Source: Bacteroidetes bacterium GWF2_38_335 (GTDB lineage Bacteria; Bacteroidota; Bacteroidia; Bacteroidales; GWF2-38-335). From it: a stretch of DNA of 64,000 bases. The notes under the pieces are model-generated. The model did no database searches. It was not told the DNA's origin and worked only from the letters and a program-made list of their open reading frames with translations. The DNA lies in the NCBI GenBank assembly GCA_001769535.1, contig MEOH01000004.1, positions 1 through 64,000 of the forward strand, in the 5' to 3' direction. The position numbers and the translations under genes were made by a program. Shown piece by piece: positions 10,637 through 19,195 of the stretch. The stretch's first letter is position 1. Each line of letters opens with the position of its first letter.

Positions 10637-12973
10637 TTACATTCTCAATCCGAATACAAGAATATCATCCATTTGTGGCTGATCTTTTTTCCAATTGTCA
10701 AAAGTGTCGGAGATAAATCTAAGTTGTTCTTCTGCAAGCAGAAATGATGCGTCAGAGAGCATTTTTTCGAATCTTCCGGCCATAAATTTTTCGTTATTTT
10801 CTCCGCCAAACTGATCTTTAAAGCCGTCGGAGCAGAGGTATATCATGCTGCCCGGAGTAATTTCAAGATCATAATTATTGAATCCCATCACCTGTTTTTG
10901 GGAAAAAATTCCTCCTATGTTGTAAAAATCTCCCGAAATAGTTTCAATAACTCCCTCGTTTACTATATAAAATGCGTTGTTTGCGCATGCCGCCCTTATT
11001 TTGTTAGAGTCTTTTTCGAACCTTATAAGAGACAGAACCATGCCGTCGTTTTGGGTATCTTCTTCAAAACCTCCTTGCTTTAGGGCTTTATTTACCCCGT
11101 TGTTAAGGTTTTCAAGAATTTCAGCCGGGTCAAATATTTCTTTTTCAATGATAGTCTGGTTAAGCAAAGTATGTCCGATCATACTCATAAAAGCTCCGGG
11201 AACCCCATGTCCGGTGCAGTCCACAATTGCCAGAAAAACATAGTTTCCTTCATGGGTGTGCCAGTAAAAATCTCCACTGACAACATTTTTTGGACGGTAA
11301 AACACAAAGGATTCGGGAAAATCGGTTTTTATTTGTTTTTCAGAAGGCAGGATGGATTCCTGGATTCTTTTGGCATACAGAATGCTATCGGTAATTATTT
11401 TATGACTTTGGGCCAGTTCTTCCTTTTGTTTTTTTATTTCTTCGTGGTTAAGTCTAAGCAATCGGTTGGCTTTTTTCTTTATCTGGTTTCTATTGAAAAA
11501 CCATGCAGCCAGAATAAAGAGTAAAGCCAGTCCGGAAATGCCTGTGTATAATATAATGCGGCTTCTTTGCTGTTCATTGCGGTGTTCTGACTCTTCAAGT
11601 AATTTTTCCTTTTTAAGCACATCGTTGCTTTTTTCCAACTTATCGATTTGCAGTTTCACTTCAGATTCGGACAGCACCTGGGCTTTTTCCCGGTCCATCA
11701 GAGTATCTTTGTATTGCGAGCAAATATTCATATAGTTAAAAGCTTTCTCAAATAAGTTTAATGAGGCATAGGCATGGGCCAGTTCAAAGGAAGCATCTTT
11801 AATTCCGCCGTTGAAATTTATGCTTCCGGCGATTTTTATTGCATCTTCGAGCATTATTACTCCAACATTTTTTTGACCGGTCAGTAATTTAATCTTTCCG
11901 ATAAGTATTTTGCTTTCCACCATTCCTGACCTGTCATTCATTTTTGATTGCAGATCACTGCACTGATAAAGATAATTCAGTGCTTCCTGATAATTTTTAT
12001 TCATATAGCTGATACCGGCCATGCTAAAAAGAATATAGGATTGTTCCTGGCGGTAGCCTTTTTTTTCGGCGATGAGATAGGCTTTATTGAAATAGTATTT
12101 GGCCGAATCGGCATTGTTTTTGGCAAGATACACGTTTCCCGTATTTATGTGAGCGTTGGCAATGTTTTTTTGTTCGCCCAGTTCGCTGGCAACCGCATAT
12201 GATTTTTTGCAGTATTTTACAGCCTCATCAAAATCTCCCTGTGCCGAATATACTCCGGCAATATTCACATACAATGGAGCCATTCCGGTTTTGAAATTTC
12301 TTTCCTCGCAGATCTGTAAAGCGCCCAGATAGTATTTGAATGCCTTATCATAACTGCCTATTTTTTCGTAAACCACACCCAGATTTCCTATATTTATAGC
12401 CCTTCCAAGCTCATCGTGGACATCCTCGCTGATTTTGATGGCTTCCTCATATTTTTCTATAGCTTTGTAATATTCGCCGGTATTTTTATAGCAGGAGCCC
12501 AGGTTGTTCAAGGGTTTAATTTGTTTTTCAAAAAGGCCAAGTTTTTTAAAAATTGCCAAAGCACTCTGGAAATACTCAAGGGCTACAGAAAAATCTCCTT
12601 TTTCATGGTAAATAAGGCCCAGCGAATTGTATTGGGATGCCTCAGCAGATATATCTTTCAGTTTTTTTGCCATTTCAAACGCCTGAAGCACATAAATTTC
12701 TGCTGAATCAAGATTTCCTTGCAGCAGGTGGTATTCGCCGAGCAGACTCATGCTGTTGAGCAAGCCCTCGTTATAGCCGGATTTTTTTGAAAGTTCGTAG
12801 GCTTTTCTTGCATTATCTCTTGTTACAGCAGGGTCAGAATTCTGGTATTTGTAGGCGGTTTTGAGATGTTGTTTGATTTCAGAAACCTGTTTTTTATCGG
12901 GCACAAGATTTTTTTGTCCGCTAATTTGCAAACACAAAACAACAAGCAAAAATGCAACACAAAAACGAGTCAT
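10637..12973 (-). CDS. TPR-repeat sensor with SpoIIE-type serine phosphatase domain
   Basis: This is a membrane signalling protein of 778 residues. A signal peptide (about 1-19) precedes a periplasmic array of tetratricopeptide repeats to about residue 400, with recurrent GDFSVALEYF- and GEYYKAIEKY-like units. A coiled coil and a transmembrane helix (about 473-494) follow. A second short coiled coil leads to a PP2C-type SpoIIE phosphatase (about 555-778) with VSGDFYW, DCTGHGVPGAFMS (Asp585), a SDGFKDQFGG motif and a terminal DD pair in QMDDILVFG. Metal-binding Asp residues are intact, so activity on phospho-Ser/Thr of an anti-sigma antagonist type partner is likely. No such partner is encoded nearby. 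It starts 3 bases after the upstream SpoIIE gene, so the two are co-translated and may act together. Confidence 0.92.
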   Translation of the reverse strand: MTRFCVAFLLVVLCLQISGQKNLVPDKKQVSEIKQHLKTAYKYQNSDPAVTRDNARKAYELSKKSGYNEGLLNSMSLLGEYHLLQGNLDSAEIYVLQAFEMAKKLKDISAEASQYNSLGLIYHEKGDFSVALEYFQSALAIFKKLGLFEKQIKPLNNLGSCYKNTGEYYKAIEKYEEAIKISEDVHDELGRAINIGNLGVVYEKIGSYDKAFKYYLGALQICEERNFKTGMAPLYVNIAGVYSAQGDFDEAVKYCKKSYAVASELGEQKNIANAHINTGNVYLAKNNADSAKYYFNKAYLIAEKKGYRQEQSYILFSMAGISYMNKNYQEALNYLYQCSDLQSKMNDRSGMVESKILIGKIKLLTGQKNVGVIMLEDAIKIAGSINFNGGIKDASFELAHAYASLNLFEKAFNYMNICSQYKDTLMDREKAQVLSESEVKLQIDKLEKSNDVLKKEKLLEESEHRNEQQRSRIILYTGISGLALLFILAAWFFNRNQIKKKANRLLRLNHEEIKKQKEELAQSHKIITDSILYAKRIQESILPSEKQIKTDFPESFVFYRPKNVVSGDFYWHTHEGNYVFLAIVDCTGHGVPGAFMSMIGHTLLNQTIIEKEIFDPAEILENLNNGVNKALKQGGFEEDTQNDGMVLSLIRFEKDSNKIRAACANNAFYIVNEGVIETISGDFYNIGGIFSQKQVMGFNNYDLEITPGSMIYLCSDGFKDQFGGENNEKFMAGRFEKMLSDASFLLAEEQLRFISDTFDNWKKDQPQMDDILVFGLRM

Positions 12974-12976
12974 ATT

Positions 12977-15900
12977 TTACAAACGGGTCCTTAGTCCAAC
13001 AACGAGAATATCATCAATCTGGCGGGATTCACCTTTCCAATCATTGAAGTTTTTTTCAAGAATTTGCTTCTGTTCAGGTAGCGGTTTACTGCTCATTTCA
13101 ATGAGAAGTTCTTCGAAACGTGCGGTCATAAATTTCTGATTCATTGATCCGCCAAACTGGTCCTGAAAACCATCCGTGTAAAGATAGATAACCGAATCTT
13201 CGGTAAGCGGGATGGTATGGTTGGTGAAAGCAACTTCATCAGTTGAAGAGAAAAAGCCTCCTATGGAAAAAATGTCCCCTTTAATGGAGTTTGTTCGGTC
13301 TTTAGAAACAACAAGCACGGTATGGTTTGCCGAAGCGATTTGAATTTTTTGTGCTTCAAGGTCGATACACACAATAGAAACATCCATTCCGTCGTCTTGT
13401 GATGATTCGGAACGGTCATTTTGTTTGAGGGCCATCACAACCTGCCTGTTGAGGGTTTCAAGAATTACTGATGGTTTGTATTTTTTCTTTTCTTTGACAA
13501 TCTGGTTGAGCAGGGTGTTTCCGATCATGCTCATGAAGGCTCCCGGAACGCCATGGCCTGTGCAGTCAGCAACTGCAAAGAAAATTTTATTTTCAGTTCG
13601 ATGGTACCAGTAAAAGTCTCCGCTTACAATATCCCTGGGTTTGAAGAAGACAAATGAGTCGGGAATATCTGCTTTGATTTCATCATCGGAAGGCAGAATG
13701 GATTCCTGGATTTTTTTAGCATATATAATGCTGTCGGTAATTAGTTTGTGACTGTTTTCAAGTTCCTCTTTGGCCATTTCAAGCATATCTTTCTGCGACT
13801 GGATTTCTTCTTTTTGTTGAAGAATTTCCTCCTCGGCGCTTTTAAGTTTGCTGATATCTGAGTCAATGGAGATGACTTTGGTAACATTGCCATCTTTATC
13901 GAGAATGGGAGTAAGAGTAGTTTGTGTCCATAATCTTCCAAAAATAGTTTTGGACATGGATTCGTAGTGGATGGATTTTTTCTCGTTGATGCACTTGGCC
14001 CAAACCTCGGCAATATTAGGATTGGCGCTTGATTTCATCAGGTTTGATCCTTTATTCTGAATATAAGTTTCAAAGGTATATCCGAATAAACGTGTCAGAC
14101 TTTCATTTATCCAGAGTATATTGGCTTCGGCATCAAGCAGCATGATGGCATTGTCTGTTTCGCGGGCAACAACAGATAGTTTCTCCAGCTCCACATTGGC
14201 CAGTTCGAGCTGATCCCTTTGTGAAAGAATTTCTTCCTTTTGCCGGTTTACTTCTTCTTCGGCCAGTTTAAGTTTGTCGATGTCAGATTCAATGATTACA
14301 ATACGCTTAACATTTCCTTTTTCATCAAGAACGGGGGTAAGGGTGGATTGCAACCATATTTTTTTGGATTTTGTTTCGAAACGCGAACTGTATGAAACAG
14401 ATTTTTTTGTATGGATGCAGCGATTGAAAATATCAAGGATCTGATCGCTTGAGCTGGTGTTTTTGATGTTTGTACCCCGTTCTTTTTTAAACTCTTCGAG
14501 GGTGTAGCCGTAAAGTTTTGTAAAGGCATCGTTTACCCATTCAAAATTCCCGTCGGCATCCATAATCAGGATTGAGTTGTCGGTTTCGCGGGCAACAATT
14601 GAGAGTTTATCAAGCTCAGAATTAATATCAATCAACTGTTCATTTGCAGCCTGAAGTTCTTCCTTTTGCTGGTGGACTTCGGCTGTGCGGTCTTTAATAA
14701 GCCGCTCAAGTTTTTTGTTGTTTGATTTCAATCTGATGGTATATAACCAGGCAATCAGCAAAATCAATAATATTCCGGCAATGAAATAAAGTATATAGGC
14801 AAGTATAGTTCTTTTTAGCGGCGGGTTAACAGTGAACGGGAATTCGGCAATAATGCTTTCAACCCCATAAATATTGCGGGCCTTAACCTTGAAAGTGTAA
14901 CTGCCCTCATATAAATTGGTAAACTCGGCAGAGTTTTTTTTGCTCCAATCAGACCATTCATCACTGAATCCTTCGAGATAGAATGAATATTCAATTTCTT
15001 TTTCCTGCTCATAAAACAACCCTGAAAACTCAAATGAAACGGTATTGAATTCGTAATCTATATCCGGATTGATTCTGAATTTATTGTTCAAGGTGCCCAA
15101 AAATATTACGGAATCTTTTCCTATGCTCACTTTTCGCACAAGCACAGGAAATTTTTTGTCATATTTCTTTTTCACTGCAGGGTCAAAGCAGTATAATCCT
15201 TCGGATCCGCCAAACCAGAAATATTTTTTATTTTCGTCGCAGTAGATTGAGAAAATCTGTGAAGCTTTGGGAATAATTTTAAAGGGAATGCTGTCAAGAA
15301 AAAACTGGTTGTTTCTTTTTATCAGCAAATCAACACGGTTGCTGCCCAGGTGAAGGAGTCTGGCATTTTCTATTTTATCTGTGATGGTCTGGAAATTTTG
15401 CTTATTAATCAGCAGACTCAGTTTTTCATCCTTTTCAAAAATATTTCCGGTTTTTTCTCTTGTTGACTGTTCGTTGAATCTGAAAATACCTTTTTCAGTT
15501 GAAATATACAGTTCGTCATCAATTATAACAGCACCACCCAACTGAATTTTGGGTAATCCGTGACGACTATCGTAAACATCTGTGGGAGCATTAATTGTTA
15601 CCGAATCTGCAAGTCTGAACCTAATCATACATGAGTCGGTACGGGTAGCCCAAACATTTCCTTTATTATCCTGCAGGAAATAAACAACTTCATGTTTAAT
15701 TGCGCCAAAGGTGCCGGCAAACTTCATGGAGTTGCCCTGAATTTTTAAAATAGAAATGCCGTCGCGCGAAGAAGCAATAACAAAGTTGGGATCAGCTTTG
15801 GATTGTGCAAAATATCTGAGGTTTTCAAGCTCAATAACATTTCTTGCAGCTCCCGAAGGAAAAATCTCAAAAACACCAGAACGGGCTCCTGCGTAAAGTT

Positions 15901-17065
15901 TGCCGTTAATCACAGCCGTTGACATAACTCCGTCGATAATTCCTTCAATTTTACGGAAATAGAAATGAGACTGTTCACCATGCATCAGGTTGCCTGAAAC
16001 TTCAAGCCGGTATAAACCCTGCATGGTAGATGCATAAATTTTTCCGTCGTATCTGATTATGGAAGTAACCAACCCGTACAGTCCGTTTTTCTCTCCGAAA
16101 TGAGAAACCGCCGAATTGAGGTCAATGCGGCTGAACCCGTTGTTAAGAAGTACCCAAAGGTTTCCGTTGTTGTCAAGCGAAAGATTGTTGACAATTTCAT
16201 CATGTAATCCGGTTGATTTGTTAAACAGGTTAATCAGCTCTCCCTTTCCGTCAATAATCACAACACCGCCGTAATCGGTTCCGATCACATATTTTTCATT
16301 ATTTATTTTTATTCCATCGTAGATGCCTTTTTCAATGAAATAACTGTTCATGGGAGAATAAAAATGTTCTGCTTTTCCGGTCTTGGCATTGAATCTGAAA
16401 AGTCCGTTGTTTTTTGTGCCAACCAGATATTCATTTCCGCTTATCTGCAACAAACTATAAACGGGCATTCCGGCAAAAAAACCATTATCCACAGCTTGTA
16501 TTTTATCGTTTGAAAACACGCCCAGTCCCTGATCTTTCACATATACATATATGCTGTGCGAATTTTTGAACATCTTAGTTGTTCTTTGCCCATGTTCAAT
16601 AACTCTGATTTGCCCATCATTTAGAATAAATAATTTTGTAAGCCCGTTAAAAATGACATCTTCGCCATTAAAAATAATATCCCTTATTTCAAAACCTACA
16701 TCTTTGGATCTTAGTTTATCCTGAAGAGAAACTTCTTTAATTGCCCCAAGAGAATCTGGTTCCAGATAACCAAACACCCCCTGTCCGCCATAGTAAAGTC
16801 TGCCATCCGGTGCTTTTTCAAGCGCCCTGCATACACCTGAAGTTAAAGCCCGCCAGTTACTGCCATCATATTCCAGCACGCCGGTTCCGTTTCCTATATA
16901 AATCATTCCCCGATTGTCCTGAGTAAAACACCAGTTTTGGGAATGAAAATTGTATTCGGTGGGCGTGTAGTTCTGAATAAATGGCACACCAATGTTATTC
17001 TGCCCGCTGCAAACTGCAGTGAAAATAGCAAATAACAGAAATATGCCGGTTTTTAATCTTTTCAT
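12977..17065 (-). CDS. Propeller-Y_Y_Y-PAS-PAS-SpoIIE membrane sensor phosphatase
   Basis: This 1362-residue sensor has a signal peptide (1-21) and a large periplasmic region of two-component-regulator propeller repeats (about 30-650). A Y_Y_Y domain (about 672-740, with SFYLEGFSDEWSDWS) and one transmembrane helix (about 757-778) follow. In the cytoplasm two PAS domains (about 822-950 and 962-1075) are joined by coiled coils. They begin with nearly the same sequence (ARETDN) and look like an internal duplication. The C-terminal SpoIIE phosphatase (about 1140-1362) keeps VSGDFYW, DCTGHGVPGAFMS and QIDDILVVG. The periplasmic part resembles Bacteroidota hybrid two-component sensors, but the output is a Ser/Thr phosphatase instead of a kinase. 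It heads an operon with the TPR-SpoIIE gene. Ligand and target are unknown. Confidence 0.92.
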   Translation of the reverse strand: MKRLKTGIFLLFAIFTAVCSGQNNIGVPFIQNYTPTEYNFHSQNWCFTQDNRGMIYIGNGTGVLEYDGSNWRALTSGVCRALEKAPDGRLYYGGQGVFGYLEPDSLGAIKEVSLQDKLRSKDVGFEIRDIIFNGEDVIFNGLTKLFILNDGQIRVIEHGQRTTKMFKNSHSIYVYVKDQGLGVFSNDKIQAVDNGFFAGMPVYSLLQISGNEYLVGTKNNGLFRFNAKTGKAEHFYSPMNSYFIEKGIYDGIKINNEKYVIGTDYGGVVIIDGKGELINLFNKSTGLHDEIVNNLSLDNNGNLWVLLNNGFSRIDLNSAVSHFGEKNGLYGLVTSIIRYDGKIYASTMQGLYRLEVSGNLMHGEQSHFYFRKIEGIIDGVMSTAVINGKLYAGARSGVFEIFPSGAARNVIELENLRYFAQSKADPNFVIASSRDGISILKIQGNSMKFAGTFGAIKHEVVYFLQDNKGNVWATRTDSCMIRFRLADSVTINAPTDVYDSRHGLPKIQLGGAVIIDDELYISTEKGIFRFNEQSTREKTGNIFEKDEKLSLLINKQNFQTITDKIENARLLHLGSNRVDLLIKRNNQFFLDSIPFKIIPKASQIFSIYCDENKKYFWFGGSEGLYCFDPAVKKKYDKKFPVLVRKVSIGKDSVIFLGTLNNKFRINPDIDYEFNTVSFEFSGLFYEQEKEIEYSFYLEGFSDEWSDWSKKNSAEFTNLYEGSYTFKVKARNIYGVESIIAEFPFTVNPPLKRTILAYILYFIAGILLILLIAWLYTIRLKSNNKKLERLIKDRTAEVHQQKEELQAANEQLIDINSELDKLSIVARETDNSILIMDADGNFEWVNDAFTKLYGYTLEEFKKERGTNIKNTSSSDQILDIFNRCIHTKKSVSYSSRFETKSKKIWLQSTLTPVLDEKGNVKRIVIIESDIDKLKLAEEEVNRQKEEILSQRDQLELANVELEKLSVVARETDNAIMLLDAEANILWINESLTRLFGYTFETYIQNKGSNLMKSSANPNIAEVWAKCINEKKSIHYESMSKTIFGRLWTQTTLTPILDKDGNVTKVISIDSDISKLKSAEEEILQQKEEIQSQKDMLEMAKEELENSHKLITDSIIYAKKIQESILPSDDEIKADIPDSFVFFKPRDIVSGDFYWYHRTENKIFFAVADCTGHGVPGAFMSMIGNTLLNQIVKEKKKYKPSVILETLNRQVVMALKQNDRSESSQDDGMDVSIVCIDLEAQKIQIASANHTVLVVSKDRTNSIKGDIFSIGGFFSSTDEVAFTNHTIPLTEDSVIYLYTDGFQDQFGGSMNQKFMTARFEELLIEMSSKPLPEQKQILEKNFNDWKGESRQIDDILVVGLRTRL

Positions 17066-17251
17066 CCTTCAGAAAAACTAACAAAAATAATTTATTTATT
17101 TGAATTCCAATTAACTGATCATTTTTTTGCCCGGAAATAATACTTACAATCCACTTTTTAATATAAAACCGAACATTGCATATACGTCTTTTATTTATTA
17201 ATGGTTTGTTTTGATATGAAAGAGAATACAAATATTTTTCTGCTCTTTAAT

Positions 17252-17295
17252 ATGATAATTATCATTGATGAATTAAAAGAAGATACATATATTTG
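17252..17295 (+). promoter_or_regulatory. Promoter and palindromic operator of the ArsR gene
   Basis: A perfect 14-bp palindrome ATGATAATTATCAT (17252-17265) overlaps the -33 element ATTG (17264-17267). After 20 bases TATATTTG (17288-17295) matches the Bacteroidota -7 consensus. Transcription would start near 17302, 28 bases before the ArsR ATG. The palindrome resembles half of a Fur box as well as an ArsR/SmtB operator, so autoregulation or iron/metal control is likely but not proven. The rest of the 264-base divergent gap holds no gene. Confidence 0.6.
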
Positions 17296-17329
17296 CATAT
17301 AAGTATTAACATATATTAATTTCATCGAT

Positions 17330-17629
17330 ATGAGTTTAAAAGATCTGGATATTGAAAAACTCGAGAATGCCTCAAACATGCTTAAAGCTATTGCTCACCC
17401 CATGAGGATTGCCATCCTGAGCTTTCTGGAAGACGGTGCTAAGCTGACAGTTACTGAAATTCACGAGAAACTTAAAATAGAACAGTCAACCACTTCTCAT
17501 CACCTTGGAATTTTGAAAGACAAGGGTGTTTTACAATCAAAAAGAGAGGGTAAAAACACCTATTACTACCTGAAACACGAAAGTCTGAGCAAAATCATTG
17601 AATGCCTCAGCCGTTGCAATATTGAATAG
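17330..17629 (+). CDS. ArsR-family winged-helix transcriptional regulator
   Basis: This is a 99-residue DNA-binding repressor of the ArsR/SmtB type. The winged helix spans about 15-90, with AIAHPMRIAIL at the start and the recognition helix in QSTTSHHLGILKDKGVL, followed by the wing KREGKNTYYYL. The classical arsenic motif (CVC in the recognition helix) is missing. Two cysteines near the C terminus (IECLSRCNIE) could form a different metal or redox site. Its promoter holds a palindrome over the -33 element. It converges on the outer-membrane barrel gene with only 9 bases between the stop codons, and no metal transporter is adjacent. The signal it senses is therefore unknown. Confidence 0.88.
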   Translation: MSLKDLDIEKLENASNMLKAIAHPMRIAILSFLEDGAKLTVTEIHEKLKIEQSTTSHHLGILKDKGVLQSKREGKNTYYYLKHESLSKIIECLSRCNIE

Positions 17630-17638
17630 CAATAATTA

Positions 17639-18652
17639 TCAGAATTTTATTCCAAAATTGGCAAATAATTGGGGCATATTTGCCGGAGTGTAATTTCTGA
17701 AGTTTATAGAAATGTTATAGGCAGGTGCCGGAGTGTACTGAAATCCAAAAATATAATAATTCACATTATCCAGTCCGGTCACCAGACTAAATAAATCAAA
17801 CCGACCGAAAACCTCAGTCTTCCAGTTAATTTTATATCCTGAATATAAGGAAATACCGCTGTAATCGTTATTTTCATTATCTGTAAAATCAACATTCTGC
17901 AACAGATTGTATTCTGCTCCGGCCATTACTTTTTTGTTTCTAAAGCCAGCAAAAACCGACACTGCAGATCTCACCGAAGAGGAGTCTGCTTTTATAGTCT
18001 GATGATCGCAATATAATTTGACCATGATTTTTTCCGACGGCAGATATTCGATGTTTCCCGAAAAAAGAAATCTGGCATCAGCATCCTGATATTTAAAAGG
18101 GCCTTCTCCATTTACGGCTGTGAGCGAAAACCTGATTTTGTCCTTATAGGTGTATTTTAGTCGTGCACCAAAGTCGGCGGGCATCCCGAATTTAAATTTT
18201 TCCTGAAATGTGACATCCACATATCGGTGGTCCCACCACTTATCCTGCACAGTGAGATACTGCTCATTAAGCATTTGCCCCACAGAAAGCTCAAGAAATT
18301 TTTTGATTTTCCAGTCAATCTGTGCCATTTTCAGGAAAGCAGTGTATTTGCTTCCTTCAAAATATCCTGAAATACCCGAAGAGTCGGTATAGCCGAAATT
18401 GGTGGTTCGTGTTACATCATAGAGGATTATGGCATTTACTTTCTCAGAGATTTCTCTTTTATAACCAAGAATTGCTGTTGGCATATTAAAAGCTGAACGC
18501 GGACTGCTGTTTTCATTCAGACCATAATAAAAACCGGCGTAAATGTTGGCAAACACCGATGATTTCAGGTTTTGTGTTTTTGTTGTATCCTTCTGTGAAT
18601 AAGCGCTGCACACAGTTAGGCAGATAAATAAAAGCGTAAGTATATTTTTCAT
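17639..18652 (-). CDS. Outer-membrane beta-barrel (porin-like) protein
   Basis: This is a predicted outer-membrane barrel of 337 residues. A signal peptide (about 1-19, ending CSAYSQ) is followed by many amphipathic beta strands rich in Tyr, Phe, Gly and Lys. The chain ends ANFGIKF with the terminal Phe typical of barrels recognised by BamA. Segments such as KVNAIILYDVTR, LELSVGQMLNEQYL and GARLKYTYKDKIRFSLTAVNGEG resemble OmpL-like putative porins of Bacteroidota. Substrate is unknown. It is divergent from queD and convergent with the ArsR gene, with no operon partner. The barrel assignment is good and the family name tentative. Confidence 0.75.
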   Translation of the reverse strand: MKNILTLLFICLTVCSAYSQKDTTKTQNLKSSVFANIYAGFYYGLNENSSPRSAFNMPTAILGYKREISEKVNAIILYDVTRTTNFGYTDSSGISGYFEGSKYTAFLKMAQIDWKIKKFLELSVGQMLNEQYLTVQDKWWDHRYVDVTFQEKFKFGMPADFGARLKYTYKDKIRFSLTAVNGEGPFKYQDADARFLFSGNIEYLPSEKIMVKLYCDHQTIKADSSSVRSAVSVFAGFRNKKVMAGAEYNLLQNVDFTDNENNDYSGISLYSGYKINWKTEVFGRFDLFSLVTGLDNVNYYIFGFQYTPAPAYNISINFRNYTPANMPQLFANFGIKF

Positions 18653-18730
18653 TCTTTTGATCGTTATTTTTTTATATTTTTACAGTATAAATATCAATCT
18701 TTTTTTGATATAACCAAACAAAACTCAAAA

Positions 18731-19180
18731 ATGAAAATCAGGGTTACTAAGGAAGCGGTTTTTGAAATGTCACATGCTTTGTGGAACTACGATGGTTTGT
18801 GCAGAAATATTCACGGTCATTCCTATAAAGTGGTGGTAACGGTTTCGGGTACTCCGGTTAATAATGCAAATGATCCGAAAAACGGTATGGTGATTGATTT
18901 TGGTGACCTTAAAAAAATTATTAAAGAGGAGATTACCGATGTGTTTGATCACAGTCTGGTTATCTATGAAAAAGCCGGAAAAGAATGGATTGACCAGCTT
19001 CCAAAAATAACCGGACGATTGGTTTTCACACCTTATCAGCCAACAAGTGAAATGATGGTTGCTGATTTTGCGGATAAAATCATGAAAAGACTGCCTGCGG
19101 GAACAGAACTTGTCTCAGTTAAGCTTTATGAAACAGCAACCTCAAGCTCCGAATGGCTTGCCGCTGATCAGAAAACATGA
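18731..19180 (+). CDS. queD: 6-carboxy-tetrahydropterin synthase
   Basis: This enzyme of the PTPS family converts dihydroneopterin triphosphate to 6-carboxy-5,6,7,8-tetrahydropterin, an early step to queuosine and other 7-deazaguanines. The 149-residue protein has the zinc-binding histidines His15 (MSHALWNY), His28 and His30 (RNIHGHSY), and the catalytic Cys24 upstream of them, a spacing typical of QueD. An acidic residue in the KLYETATSS segment would bind the pterin. It is the first gene of a plus-strand operon, 15 bases before a TPR-SpoIIE gene. No other queuosine genes are in the window. A role in tetrahydrobiopterin formation cannot be excluded from sequence. Confidence 0.9.
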   Translation: MKIRVTKEAVFEMSHALWNYDGLCRNIHGHSYKVVVTVSGTPVNNANDPKNGMVIDFGDLKKIIKEEITDVFDHSLVIYEKAGKEWIDQLPKITGRLVFTPYQPTSEMMVADFADKIMKRLPAGTELVSVKLYETATSSSEWLAADQKT

Positions 19181-19195
19181 TAAAAAATTCAAAAA

